Shown piece by piece: positions 17,253-26,001 of a DNA stretch of 64,000 nt. The translations under genes were made by a program, and so were the position numbers. Source of the DNA: Roseburia zhanii. Lineage in GTDB: Bacteria > Bacillota > Clostridia > Lachnospirales > Lachnospiraceae. Numbering within the stretch: position 1 is the stretch's first letter; every line of letters starts with the position of its first letter. Below the pieces are notes generated by a model. That model ran no database searches. It saw nothing but the letters and a program-made list of their open reading frames with translations, and was not told where the DNA came from. Location of the stretch: positions 1 to 64,000 of the forward strand of contig NZ_JACOPH010000006.1 of assembly GCF_014287635.1 (NCBI RefSeq). The letters are read 5' to 3'.

Positions 17253-17762
17253 TTATTCTGCTAAATCATCGTCTTTCAGCTGCAGCCGTAATTTCTGAAT
17301 ACTCCGGTACAGTCTGCTCTTTACTGTACTGATATTTTCCTCTAAGATTTCTGCGATCTCCTCTAACTTACAGTCCTCAAAATACCGAAGTTCTATGACT
17401 GCCTTATCTTTTGCAGGGAGTGCATCTAACGCTTTTTTCAGATCAAGACTTTCACTGATTTCTTCCGTAAATTGTACGGATGGCACTGTTATGCTTTCAT
17501 CTAACGCTGCCGGCTGATCCTGCTTAAAATGCCTAAAGATCTCATTTAACATGATCCGGTATACCCACGTTTTTGCATATTCTATATTGCGGATACTCTC
17601 TGCCTTACGGATCGCACGATATGCGCCATTTTGCACAATATCTGCGGCATCGGCTTCATTGTGTACATAACTCATGGCAAGCCTGTAATAGCTGTTATAA
17701 TTTTCTAGTATGATCTGCTCGATCACATCTCTTGCCTTTATCTTATATGAAAATAATTTCAA
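17253..17762 (-). CDS. sigV: ECF sigma factor (SigV-like)
   Basis: A 169-residue ECF sigma with region 2 (HNEADAADIVQNGAYRAIRK, KTWVYRIMLNEIF) and region 4 (LPAKDKAVIELRYFEDCKLEEIAEIL then STVKSRLYRSIQKL). The start codon is TTG, 8 nt after GGAGGAGG. Pairing with an RsiV-like gene points to SigV, the lysozyme-responsive envelope-stress sigma. It is the second sigma/partner unit in 3.3 kb, convergent with the first, and the two sigmas are clearly different in sequence. Confidence 0.88.
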   Translation of the reverse strand: MKLFSYKIKARDVIEQIILENYNSYYRLAMSYVHNEADAADIVQNGAYRAIRKAESIRNIEYAKTWVYRIMLNEIFRHFKQDQPAALDESITVPSVQFTEEISESLDLKKALDALPAKDKAVIELRYFEDCKLEEIAEILEENISTVKSRLYRSIQKLRLQLKDDDLAE

Positions 17763-17835
17763 TGGCTGCGCCTCCTCCTTTGTTTTCTTTCATAGATTAG
17801 ACCTTTATATCATAAAAAAAGTTTCATTTAAAATC

Positions 17836-17876
17836 AAAAAAATATCACCCACCCTTAGTATAACAGGATGAGTGAT
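17836..17876 (-). terminator. terminator of the CobW-type gene
   Basis: On the minus strand ATCACTCATCC (17876-17866) pairs with GGGTGGGTGAT (17854-17844) over 11 positions, including G-U pairs, and is followed by ATTTTTTT. Confidence 0.8.
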
Positions 17877-17920
17877 ACTCTTTACAATATTTATTGTATT
17901 TGATTATTTTACTTTCACTT

Positions 17921-18865
17921 TTAAGAGTGTAAATTTACCCAACTTTCCATCCGTTCTCTATTTAAATTTTCCCCAATGACGATCATAACTTCCTGTCCTT
18001 GCGCAATTTCTGACACAGAAATCCCGCTTTTCGTAGCATTGAATTCTAAAAATGTTCCATCATCTTTCTTTAAAAATCCTTTGATCCGAAAGACTTTTCC
18101 ACAGGTCTGATCCTGCATGATCTCTTTTGCTGCCTGCTTAAATGCATCTTCTGACAAGTTTACATTCATAAAATATTCGGACTCAAATCCCTGCTGTCCG
18201 ATCTCATATTTCTTTTCATAGACTGCAGCCACATATCCACAAAAAGCAAGCTTATCAAAATCTTTATCCACAAGTGCAAAGACACCCTGTGTAAAAAAAT
18301 CTTTATCCGACAATACCCTTTTGCATCCGATCCCTGCAAGTGCCTGATTGATAAATGAAGGAATCCCTTTTATCTGCTCTTTAGAAGCCATATCCACATG
18401 GCTTATGACGATCTTTCCGGCACAGGCAGCTTCTGATGCAAGTACATAAGATGCATCTTCGGATAGATTTCTTTCGATCGCCGCATCAACAACAGTGATC
18501 ACACTTCCGATCTCATACCACCGGTCTAAGGGCTCATCTCTTAAAACATCAAAAAATTCATCCATATCAAACACGCCCGACGGTTCGACGAGCACCCGGT
18601 CATACCCGCACATTCCCATTGCGATCAGCTTCGTGCGGAACCGTCTTCTATGTGTTTCCTTATCACAGCCTCCGGAGATCATCTCTAACTCACAGTGTTC
18701 ACCGGTTAATTCCTGCAACAGCATCATATCCACATTGACTGCACCATAATCGTTTTCCAAAATACCGATATTACAGCCCTGTCTGATAAAATACTCTGCA
18801 TATCTTTTTAAAAATGTCGTTTTCCCTGAACCTAAAAATCCTGTAATAAGATCGATCTTTACCAT
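17921..18865 (-). CDS. CobW/COG0523-type P-loop GTPase lacking the CxCC motif
   Basis: A 314-residue G3E GTPase. GFLGSGKTTFL (Walker A) lies near the N-terminus, followed by ENDYGAVNVD, VEPSGVFD (Walker B-like) and SHVDM in the NKxD position; a CobW C-terminal domain follows from about 225. The family metal-binding GCxCC motif should sit after ISGG but here reads GCDKETH, so two of three cysteines are absent. That argues against a typical zinc chaperone. I moved the start to the ATG at 18865, which has CAGGAGGC 6 nt upstream; the longer ORF would include the ribosome site. Confidence 0.82.
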   Translation of the reverse strand: MVKIDLITGFLGSGKTTFLKRYAEYFIRQGCNIGILENDYGAVNVDMMLLQELTGEHCELEMISGGCDKETHRRRFRTKLIAMGMCGYDRVLVEPSGVFDMDEFFDVLRDEPLDRWYEIGSVITVVDAAIERNLSEDASYVLASEAACAGKIVISHVDMASKEQIKGIPSFINQALAGIGCKRVLSDKDFFTQGVFALVDKDFDKLAFCGYVAAVYEKKYEIGQQGFESEYFMNVNLSEDAFKQAAKEIMQDQTCGKVFRIKGFLKKDDGTFLEFNATKSGISVSEIAQGQEVMIVIGENLNRERMESWVNLHS

Positions 18866-18935
18866 TTTACTGCCTCCTGTAATCACACTCTATGATATCC
18901 ATTATCTGTCACGTAAAAAATGAGGCGTTAGAAGC

Positions 18936-21809
18936 TTACGCCTCTAACAGCCCCTCAAATTCTTCTCTTGGCACTGGTCTGGAATACAAAAATCCCTGTG
19001 CCATGTCACAGCCAATCTGCTTTAAGAAATCTGCCTGTCCGCGGGTTTCTACACCCTCGCATAAGGTTTCAATATTGATCTTCGCTGCCATCTCAACAAC
19101 CTGTTTTACAATAATACTGCTCTTTTCGGATTCTTCCGTTTCATTTAAAAATTCACGGTCAATCTTAAGAACATCTACCGGAAGTTCTTTTAACAGATTT
19201 AAGGAAGAATACCCGCTTCCAAAATCATCTATGGAGATCTGGAAACCTGCCCGCTTACACGAAACGATAAAACTTAAGATATCCTGCCGTTTGCCGCCGA
19301 GAACCGTTTCTGTCAGTTCTAATTCTAACCGGTTTCTTGGAACTCCATAGGAATCGACTAATTCTGTCAGTTTTTGTAAGAAATCTGCCGTGCCGATATG
19401 TGCCCTTGATACATTCATCGAAACTATGATCGGTCTGCGTCCTTCATTCTGCCATTTGACCATGTCTTTTAATACTTCTTCATAGACAAAGAAATCAAGC
19501 TGGATGATAAATCCATCCCGCTCAAATATTGGAATAAATATACCCGGTGACACCAGCCCTTTTTCCGGATCTCTCCAGCGGACTAATGCTTCTGCTCCAC
19601 TGATCGTTTCTGATCTCAACTGATATTTCGGCTGGTAATAAACAACAAATTCACCGTTTTTCAAAGCTTCATCCATACGTTTTTCGATCCTGCGCTCATT
19701 TGAGGTCATTTCTGCCATCTCATCGTCATAATATTCTATCACTTTAGCCGGATCCCCTTTGATCGCTTTACGTGCCATGATCGCCATATCGATATAGTCA
19801 CCAAAAGCCAGATCGTATTCCTTGAACATACAGATACCAAATTTAAAAAGCGGCTTATACATCTGTTCTACACCATTATTTTCAAACATGACCGGTTCTG
19901 CGATCTTATGCAGAAGTTTCTCTAAATCCTCACGTTTTTCGGTCAGTATCCAGAACATATCTGCCATCTCCCTGCCATAAAGTGCATTGCTTCCGAATAC
20001 TTCACACAGACGTTTTCCGATCATCTTTAAGATTCCGTCTGCTGCCGCTTCACCCAGATCGCTGTTGACATATTTAAAATGTTCAATATCTAAAGATATC
20101 AGCTGGTACTCCTTTTTTGGGTTATGCTGTAAGAGCTGTTCTGCTTCTTTACGGAACTTGATGCCATTCCATAATCCTGTCAAAGAATCTGTCATCGCAA
20201 GATGCTTATAATGCCGTTCCCTGATCAACAGCAGAGCGACAAAGATGCTGCCTATGAGCAGGATAATTCCTATAATATAAGGAAAATACTGCTTAAAAAG
20301 ACTTTTTAACGATGGTTGATAAGAAATATTGATCACATTTTCTGTTATACAACGTTCAAAGTTCTCGGATGGGATCGTGTTGATCGCCCGATTTATGATC
20401 TGTTTTAACACTTCTGCATTCTCTCCACCTATGGCACAGCGTATCGGCACTGATACTTCATTCATAGGCAGGATCATAAGTGTATCATAATCATTCAGAT
20501 TATATGCAGTCTGTAAAAAAACTGAATTGATCAATGTACTGTCTGCCTCCTTGTGCTGTACCATCTTCAGGCTTTCAGTAACATCTTTTGCAGAAATGAC
20601 TTCTGACTCCGGATAGATTTCCCCAGCCAGAACCTGTATTCCGATGTAATTCTGCGGTACTGCGATCCTGGATGCGGCATTAAGCCTTGTATCCCTCCTT
20701 CCGATCATTGCATAATCGATCGTCATGTAGGAATCAGAATATGTGATACCATATTCTTTTGCTAACGCATCATTGATGTACATACCTGCCGTCATATCGG
20801 CTTTTCCATCTCTTAGCATCTCACCGGATTCACCATAGTTTTTAATCGGGAGCAGTTCAAACTCTAAACCGCTCTTCTCCTCTAATAGTTTTAAAACATC
20901 TGCATAGATACCACAATATTCCCCGGTTTCTTCATCTATATAACCTAATGGATAACTTCCGGCATCACATACAACACGCACTTTTATCCCACTATGCAGA
21001 AATTCATATTCTTCCCTTGTGACACCTGTAAGCACTTTCGATGGTCTTCCATAATTTTCTTCATAAAGCTTTCCGGTCATAAACGGCTGTCTGACTGTGA
21101 TCTGCCGGAGGGCATAATCTAACTGTTCTTTCAGATCTTCCCGTTTCTGTGATACTGCAAAAAACTGATTCTTCACACCAACTTTGGCAACATATTTATA
21201 ATCGGTCAGATTTCTCTGGTTCGAGGCAAGCATCAGGTCGACCTCTCCCTGGTCTAACGCTTCTTTCATGCTCAAAAACGTCGGATAATATACCGGTGTG
21301 TAATTGATCTGATGGTCAACGGAAAAATCCATCAGCATTGATTCCATAGAACGGCTGCTGTTTAATGCGATCCGTTTCCCATTCATCGCTTCATAGTCAT
21401 CAAAAAATACAGATGTATCATCTTTCTTTGCACAGAGCAGTCCATAATACAGACTTGATCTTTCTTCACTAAACAGCAGATGCCCTGTACCGGTCTCATC
21501 TTTTGAAACATCACAGAGCAGGTCAATGACCCCATCTTCTAATGCTTTTAAACGGTCTTCTTCCGGTATCATCACATACTCGTACTGCCAGCCGGTATAG
21601 TCTGCTATCATGTCAAGATATTCCACACCATATCCGGTATAGGCATCTTCTGTCTGCCGGATCATCTGCCCATCCTGTGTAAAGCCCACCCGGATCACCT
21701 GTGCGTCTGCATAGCTGTGTTCTGTACCGGAAATGATAACAGTGATCCCAAACAGGAAAAACAGCAGGAAACGATATAGATATCGTTTTATGATCTCTTT
21801 TTTCTCCAT
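18936..21809 (-). CDS. membrane c-di-GMP phosphodiesterase with two periplasmic-binding domains
   Basis: A 957-residue signalling protein: signal/anchor (6-30), two SBP_bac_3 (amino-acid-binding-like) extracytoplasmic domains (about 35-250 and 265-490), a transmembrane helix (about 498-520), a GGDEF domain and an EAL domain (about 695-950). The GGDEF signature has decayed to GREMADMF, so cyclase activity is unlikely. EAL keeps EALVRW, DDFGSGYSS, KIDREF and ETLCEGVET, so it should degrade c-di-GMP in response to a bound small ligand. Start set at 21809 where CAGGAGGGAG precedes the ATG. Confidence 0.9.
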   Translation of the reverse strand: MEKKEIIKRYLYRFLLFFLFGITVIISGTEHSYADAQVIRVGFTQDGQMIRQTEDAYTGYGVEYLDMIADYTGWQYEYVMIPEEDRLKALEDGVIDLLCDVSKDETGTGHLLFSEERSSLYYGLLCAKKDDTSVFFDDYEAMNGKRIALNSSRSMESMLMDFSVDHQINYTPVYYPTFLSMKEALDQGEVDLMLASNQRNLTDYKYVAKVGVKNQFFAVSQKREDLKEQLDYALRQITVRQPFMTGKLYEENYGRPSKVLTGVTREEYEFLHSGIKVRVVCDAGSYPLGYIDEETGEYCGIYADVLKLLEEKSGLEFELLPIKNYGESGEMLRDGKADMTAGMYINDALAKEYGITYSDSYMTIDYAMIGRRDTRLNAASRIAVPQNYIGIQVLAGEIYPESEVISAKDVTESLKMVQHKEADSTLINSVFLQTAYNLNDYDTLMILPMNEVSVPIRCAIGGENAEVLKQIINRAINTIPSENFERCITENVINISYQPSLKSLFKQYFPYIIGIILLIGSIFVALLLIRERHYKHLAMTDSLTGLWNGIKFRKEAEQLLQHNPKKEYQLISLDIEHFKYVNSDLGEAAADGILKMIGKRLCEVFGSNALYGREMADMFWILTEKREDLEKLLHKIAEPVMFENNGVEQMYKPLFKFGICMFKEYDLAFGDYIDMAIMARKAIKGDPAKVIEYYDDEMAEMTSNERRIEKRMDEALKNGEFVVYYQPKYQLRSETISGAEALVRWRDPEKGLVSPGIFIPIFERDGFIIQLDFFVYEEVLKDMVKWQNEGRRPIIVSMNVSRAHIGTADFLQKLTELVDSYGVPRNRLELELTETVLGGKRQDILSFIVSCKRAGFQISIDDFGSGYSSLNLLKELPVDVLKIDREFLNETEESEKSSIIVKQVVEMAAKINIETLCEGVETRGQADFLKQIGCDMAQGFLYSRPVPREEFEGLLEA

Positions 21810-21864
21810 AAATACTCCCTCCTGACCGTAAGATGTTGTGCACATGATCTATATGCGTCACTTT

Positions 21865-22533
21865 TTATCTGGATTTTTCCAGAACTTCCCTAAACTGCAC
21901 CAAAGATTCCGCCTGTGCAAACAGAAGTTTTTGGGTTTCTTCGTCCGGTTCATCAAGATCCGGGATCATCACCGGCATACAGCCTGCACGGTATGCAGCA
22001 AGGATACCTGCCGGCGAATCTTCTAAGACGATACAGTTTTCCGGTTCCAGTCCCAATTGTCTGGCTGCATATACATAAATATCCGGTTCCGGCTTGCCAT
22101 GTTCTACCATGTAACCGCTGACGATCGCATCAAACTCATTCTCTAAATGGACGGATGCGAGATATTTTTTTGTACGCTTGATCGGAGATGATGTAGCGAT
22201 TGCTGTCCTTATCTGCTTTTCTTGTAAAAATGCTAACAGCTCCCATATTCCGGGCTTCGTAGTTACTCCCTCTTTTTCGACAAATGCGTCCATCAACTCG
22301 ATCCTTTTTTCCCTGACTTCTGTATAAGATATCCCCTCTCCAAAATAGGATTTCAGCTTCGCCTCTCCTGCATACCGGTTTAAACTCCTCATGCCAAGTG
22401 CCTGCTCCATTGTCATCGGATAGCCGAGTATCCTTGCCGCCTCCTGCCAGAAACGACAGTATAATTTCTCGGTATCTAAGATCAATCCATCCATATCAAA
22501 TAAAATACCTTTGATCTGCTGTTTGTTTATCAT
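21865..22533 (-). CDS. HAD-superfamily phosphatase, beta-phosphoglucomutase-like
   Basis: A 222-residue cytoplasmic HAD hydrolase. Motif I is FDMDGLILDTE (nucleophile Asp and second Asp), motif II TSSP, motif III Lys in the KPEPDIY segment, and motif IV EDSPAGI. A helical cap sits between motif I and II, as in beta-phosphoglucomutase and sugar-phosphate phosphatases. The exact phosphosugar is not predictable. It follows carB on the same strand after a terminator; AGGAGA lies 5 nt before the ATG. Confidence 0.85.
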   Translation of the reverse strand: MINKQQIKGILFDMDGLILDTEKLYCRFWQEAARILGYPMTMEQALGMRSLNRYAGEAKLKSYFGEGISYTEVREKRIELMDAFVEKEGVTTKPGIWELLAFLQEKQIRTAIATSSPIKRTKKYLASVHLENEFDAIVSGYMVEHGKPEPDIYVYAARQLGLEPENCIVLEDSPAGILAAYRAGCMPVMIPDLDEPDEETQKLLFAQAESLVQFREVLEKSR

Positions 22534-22551
22534 CTGCTTCTCCTATTTAGG

Positions 22552-22580
22552 AAAAACCAATGAACACTGAAGTTCATTGG
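22552..22580 (-). terminator. carB terminator
   Basis: Minus strand CCAATGAAC-TTCAGT-GTTCATTGG followed by TTTTTCC, beginning 10 nt after the carB stop codon. Confidence 0.9.
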
Positions 22581-22589
22581 CCTTTACTG

Positions 22590-25500
22590 CTACTGATCCA
22601 ATGGATGAATCTCATTATGCAGTTCCTGTAAAGATTTTAATTCACTTTCTTCATGTGATCTCACATAATGAATACCTTCTGCGGTAGCCTTTGCTGCTGC
22701 AAGCGTTGTAATATATGGTACTTTATGCTTGATCGCTGATTTTCTTAAATAGCTGTCATCTGTGACTGCTTCTTTTCCTGCCGGCGTATTGACAATAAGC
22801 TGGATATCCCCATTTGTGATCATATCTGCGATATTCGGTCTGCCTTCGTAGAGTTTATTGACTCTTTCTACCGGAATACCTGCTTCTTTGATCAGCTTAC
22901 AGGTTCCTTCCGTTGCAACAAGTTTAAAACCATCTTCATGCAGGCTCTTTGCAACTTCTGCAACTTCATCTTTATCACGATTACTTACAGAGATCAATAC
23001 GGTACCCTCTAACGGCAGTTTCGACTGACACGCCTCCTGTGCCTTATAGAACGCTTCTCCGAAGGATTTTGACAGTCCGAGGACTTCTCCGGTGGAGCGC
23101 ATTTCAGGTCCTAATACCGGATCGACTTCCTGAAACATATTAAACGGAAATACGGCTTCTTTCACACCGTAATTTGGTATTTCCTGCTCTTTTAATTCTA
23201 AGATCGGTGATGGTCTGCCTGTGATCTCCGAGGTAATGATATCAGTAGCTAACGGCACCATACGGATATTGCATACTTTTGATACCAATGGTACGGTACG
23301 TGAAGCTCTCGGATTTGCCTCTAATACATATACTTTGCCATTTTCGATCGCATACTGCATATTCATCAGTCCTTTGACATGCATCTCTTCTGCGATCTTT
23401 CTGGTATATTCTTTGATGGTTTCCACATTTTCTGCTGAAATATGTACAGATGGAATGATACATGCAGAATCTCCAGAATGTACACCTGCTAATTCTATAT
23501 GTTCCATGACTGCCGGTACAAATGCCCTTGTGCCGTCACTGATCGCATCTGCTTCACACTCTAAAGCATGGTTTAGGAAACGGTCAATTAAGATCGGACG
23601 GTCCGGTGTTACGCCAACAGCTGCTTTCATATAACCTGTCATGCTCTCATCATCATAAACAACTTCCATTCCACGGCCGCCAAGGACATAAGACGGACGT
23701 ACCATGACCGGATACCCGATACCGTTTGCAATGCCAATGGCTTCTTCTACTGTTGTTGCCATTCCTGATTCCGGCATTGGGATCTCTAATTTTTCCATCA
23801 TCTCACGGAAAAGATCACGGTCTTCTGCAAGATCAATGACAGATGGTGAAGTACCTAAGATCTTAACGCCGTTTTTCTCTAATTCTGCTGCAAGATTTAA
23901 TGGTGTCTGACCGCCAAACTGTGCAATGACACCTATCGGCTGCTCTTTTTTGTAGATACTTAATACATCTTCTAATGTCAGTGGTTCAAAATACAGCTTA
24001 TCCGAAGTATCGTAATCAGTAGATACGGTTTCCGGATTACAGTTTACAATGATCGTTTCAAATCCGAGTTTTTTCAATGCTACGGCTGCATGTACACAGC
24101 AGTAGTCAAATTCAATACCCTGTCCGATACGGTTTGGTCCGCCGCCTAAGATCATAATCTTTTGTTTGTCGGTATTGACCGGATTTTTATCTTTTGCATT
24201 ATAAGTAGAATAATAATATGCTCTGTCCTTCGTTCCGCTTACGTGGACACCTTCCCATGCTTCTTCCACACCAAGTGCGATCCTGCGGTTACGGATCTCA
24301 TCTTCCGGTATCTCTAACAACTGGCTTAAGTATTTATCCGAAAATCCATCTTTTTTTGCTGTGACAAGCATCTGATCTTCCGGAAGGCTGCCCTTATTGG
24401 CAAGCAGTGCTTCTTCTTCCTCAACGAGTTCTTTCATCTGCTCGATAAAGTAATGTTTTACCTTTGTGATCTCATGGATCTCATCTACAGAAGCCCCTTT
24501 TCTAAGGGCTTCATACATTAAGAAATGACGTTCACTTGATGGTGTTTTCAAACGTCTTAAGAGTTCCTCTTTATCTAAGGAATCAAAATCTTTTGCATGT
24601 CCCAAGCCATATCTGCCGGTTTCCAAAGAACGGATCGCTTTCTGGAATGCCTCTTTATAAGTCTTACCGATACTCATGACTTCGCCGACTGCACGCATCT
24701 GTGTACCTAATTTATCCTCTACACCCTTGAACTTTTCAAATGCCCAGCGTGCAAATTTGATCACGACATAATCGCCATCCGGTACATATTTATCTAAGGT
24801 TCCATATTTTCCACATGGAATGTCTTTTAAAGTCAGTCCTGTCGCAAGCATTGCAGATACCAATGCGATCGGGAAACCTGTTGCTTTCGATGCCAGTGCT
24901 GAGGAACGTGAAGTACGCGGGTTGATCTCGATAACGATGATACGGTCTGTGACCGGATCATGTGCAAACTGCACATTTGTCCCACCGATCACCTGTACAG
25001 ATTCCACAATCTTATATGCCTGTTCCTGTAAACGTTTCTGACACTCCTCTGAAATCGTAAGCATTGGTGCAGAACAGAAAGAATCTCCTGTATGCACACC
25101 CAACGGATCGATATTTTCAATAAAGCAGACAGTAATGATATTATTATCTGCATCACGTACAACTTCTAACTCTAATTCTTCCCAGCCGAGAATAGATTCT
25201 TCTACTAATACCTGTCCAACAAGACTTGCCTGTAATCCTCTTGCGCAGACAGTCTTTAATTCTTCTTTATTATAAACGAGTCCGCCACCGGCTCCACCCA
25301 TGGTATATGCCGGACGCAGTACTACCGGATAGCCTAATTTATCTGCGATAGCTAATGCTTCCTCTACAGAATAAGCCACTTCACTTCTTGCCATCTCGAT
25401 GCCGAGTTTATCCATGGTCTTTTTAAATTCGATACGGTCTTCTCCACGCTCTATTGCATCTACCTGTACACCGATCACCTGTACTCTATACTTATCTAAG

Positions 25501-25820
25501 ATTCCTGCCTTATTTAATTCTGCACATAAATTAAGACCCGACTGCCCGCCTAGATTTGGAAGAAGCGCATCCGGACGTTCTTTCGCAATGATCTGTTCTA
25601 ACCGTTCGACATTGAGCGGTTCAATATATGTTACATCTGCGGTTTCCGGATCTGTCATAATGGTTGCCGGATTGGAATTGACAAGCACGATCTCATATCC
25701 TAATTTTTTTAATGCTTTACACGCCTGTGTTCCTGAATAATCGAACTCACACGCCTGACCGATAATGATCGGTCCTGAACCTATGATCAGCACTTTATGA
25801 ATATCTGTTCTCTTTGGCAC
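22590..25820 (-). CDS. carB: carbamoyl-phosphate synthase large subunit
   Basis: A 1076-residue ATP-grasp enzyme, full length for the family. It shows the two homologous halves: an N-terminal carboxyphosphate domain (SGPIIIGQACEFDYSG) and a C-terminal carbamoyl-phosphate domain (GGGPNRIGQGIEFDYCC), each with GGAGGGL- or GGRGMEV-type loops, and a C-terminal MGS-like allosteric domain (about 935-1076). It makes carbamoyl phosphate for pyrimidine and arginine synthesis. The start codon is GTG after AGGAGGAG. carA is not adjacent, so the small subunit must be encoded elsewhere. No PyrR-binding loop was recognised upstream. Confidence 0.97.
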   Translation of the reverse strand: MPKRTDIHKVLIIGSGPIIIGQACEFDYSGTQACKALKKLGYEIVLVNSNPATIMTDPETADVTYIEPLNVERLEQIIAKERPDALLPNLGGQSGLNLCAELNKAGILDKYRVQVIGVQVDAIERGEDRIEFKKTMDKLGIEMARSEVAYSVEEALAIADKLGYPVVLRPAYTMGGAGGGLVYNKEELKTVCARGLQASLVGQVLVEESILGWEELELEVVRDADNNIITVCFIENIDPLGVHTGDSFCSAPMLTISEECQKRLQEQAYKIVESVQVIGGTNVQFAHDPVTDRIIVIEINPRTSRSSALASKATGFPIALVSAMLATGLTLKDIPCGKYGTLDKYVPDGDYVVIKFARWAFEKFKGVEDKLGTQMRAVGEVMSIGKTYKEAFQKAIRSLETGRYGLGHAKDFDSLDKEELLRRLKTPSSERHFLMYEALRKGASVDEIHEITKVKHYFIEQMKELVEEEEALLANKGSLPEDQMLVTAKKDGFSDKYLSQLLEIPEDEIRNRRIALGVEEAWEGVHVSGTKDRAYYYSTYNAKDKNPVNTDKQKIMILGGGPNRIGQGIEFDYCCVHAAVALKKLGFETIIVNCNPETVSTDYDTSDKLYFEPLTLEDVLSIYKKEQPIGVIAQFGGQTPLNLAAELEKNGVKILGTSPSVIDLAEDRDLFREMMEKLEIPMPESGMATTVEEAIGIANGIGYPVMVRPSYVLGGRGMEVVYDDESMTGYMKAAVGVTPDRPILIDRFLNHALECEADAISDGTRAFVPAVMEHIELAGVHSGDSACIIPSVHISAENVETIKEYTRKIAEEMHVKGLMNMQYAIENGKVYVLEANPRASRTVPLVSKVCNIRMVPLATDIITSEITGRPSPILELKEQEIPNYGVKEAVFPFNMFQEVDPVLGPEMRSTGEVLGLSKSFGEAFYKAQEACQSKLPLEGTVLISVSNRDKDEVAEVAKSLHEDGFKLVATEGTCKLIKEAGIPVERVNKLYEGRPNIADMITNGDIQLIVNTPAGKEAVTDDSYLRKSAIKHKVPYITTLAAAKATAEGIHYVRSHEESELKSLQELHNEIHPLDQ

Positions 25821-25865
25821 TAAAATCTCCTCCTGATTATGTAGATTTTTACATCAATTTTTTAT

Positions 25866-25895
25866 ATCTTACCATTATTTATAAAGGGCTGTCAA
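25866..25895 (-). promoter_or_regulatory. carB promoter
   Basis: TTGACA (25895-25890) and TAAGAT (25871-25866) on the minus strand, 18-nt spacer, about 45 nt before the GTG start. Confidence 0.6.
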
Positions 25896-25912
25896 ATCGG
25901 AGAAAGAGTAAA

Positions 25913-25948
25913 TGTGACTGTTCACCGGTATGCCAGTGAACAGTCACA
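25913..25948. repeat. 13-bp perfect inverted repeat upstream of the carB promoter
   Basis: TGTGACTGTTCAC and GTGAACAGTCACA flank a 10-nt loop. The arms resemble the termini (TTACTGTTCAC) of the 132-bp elements at 45936 and 56944, so it may be a minimal derivative; it could also act as an extra hairpin for the terminator beside it. Confidence 0.5.
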
Positions 25949-25950
25949 CA

Positions 25951-25983
25951 AAAAAAATTGCCATCGGTATAAACCGATAGCAA
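25951..25983 (-). terminator. terminator of the isomerase/xylulokinase operon
   Basis: Minus strand TTGCTATCGGT-TTAT-ACCGATGGCAA followed by eight T, 18 nt after the isomerase stop. Confidence 0.9.
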
Positions 25984-26001
25984 TTCATAAAATTCAATAT
26001 C

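Noticed and set aside
25821..25912. PyrR attenuator before carB
   Set aside because: No PyrR-binding loop consensus or terminator/antiterminator pair is visible between the promoter and the GTG start.
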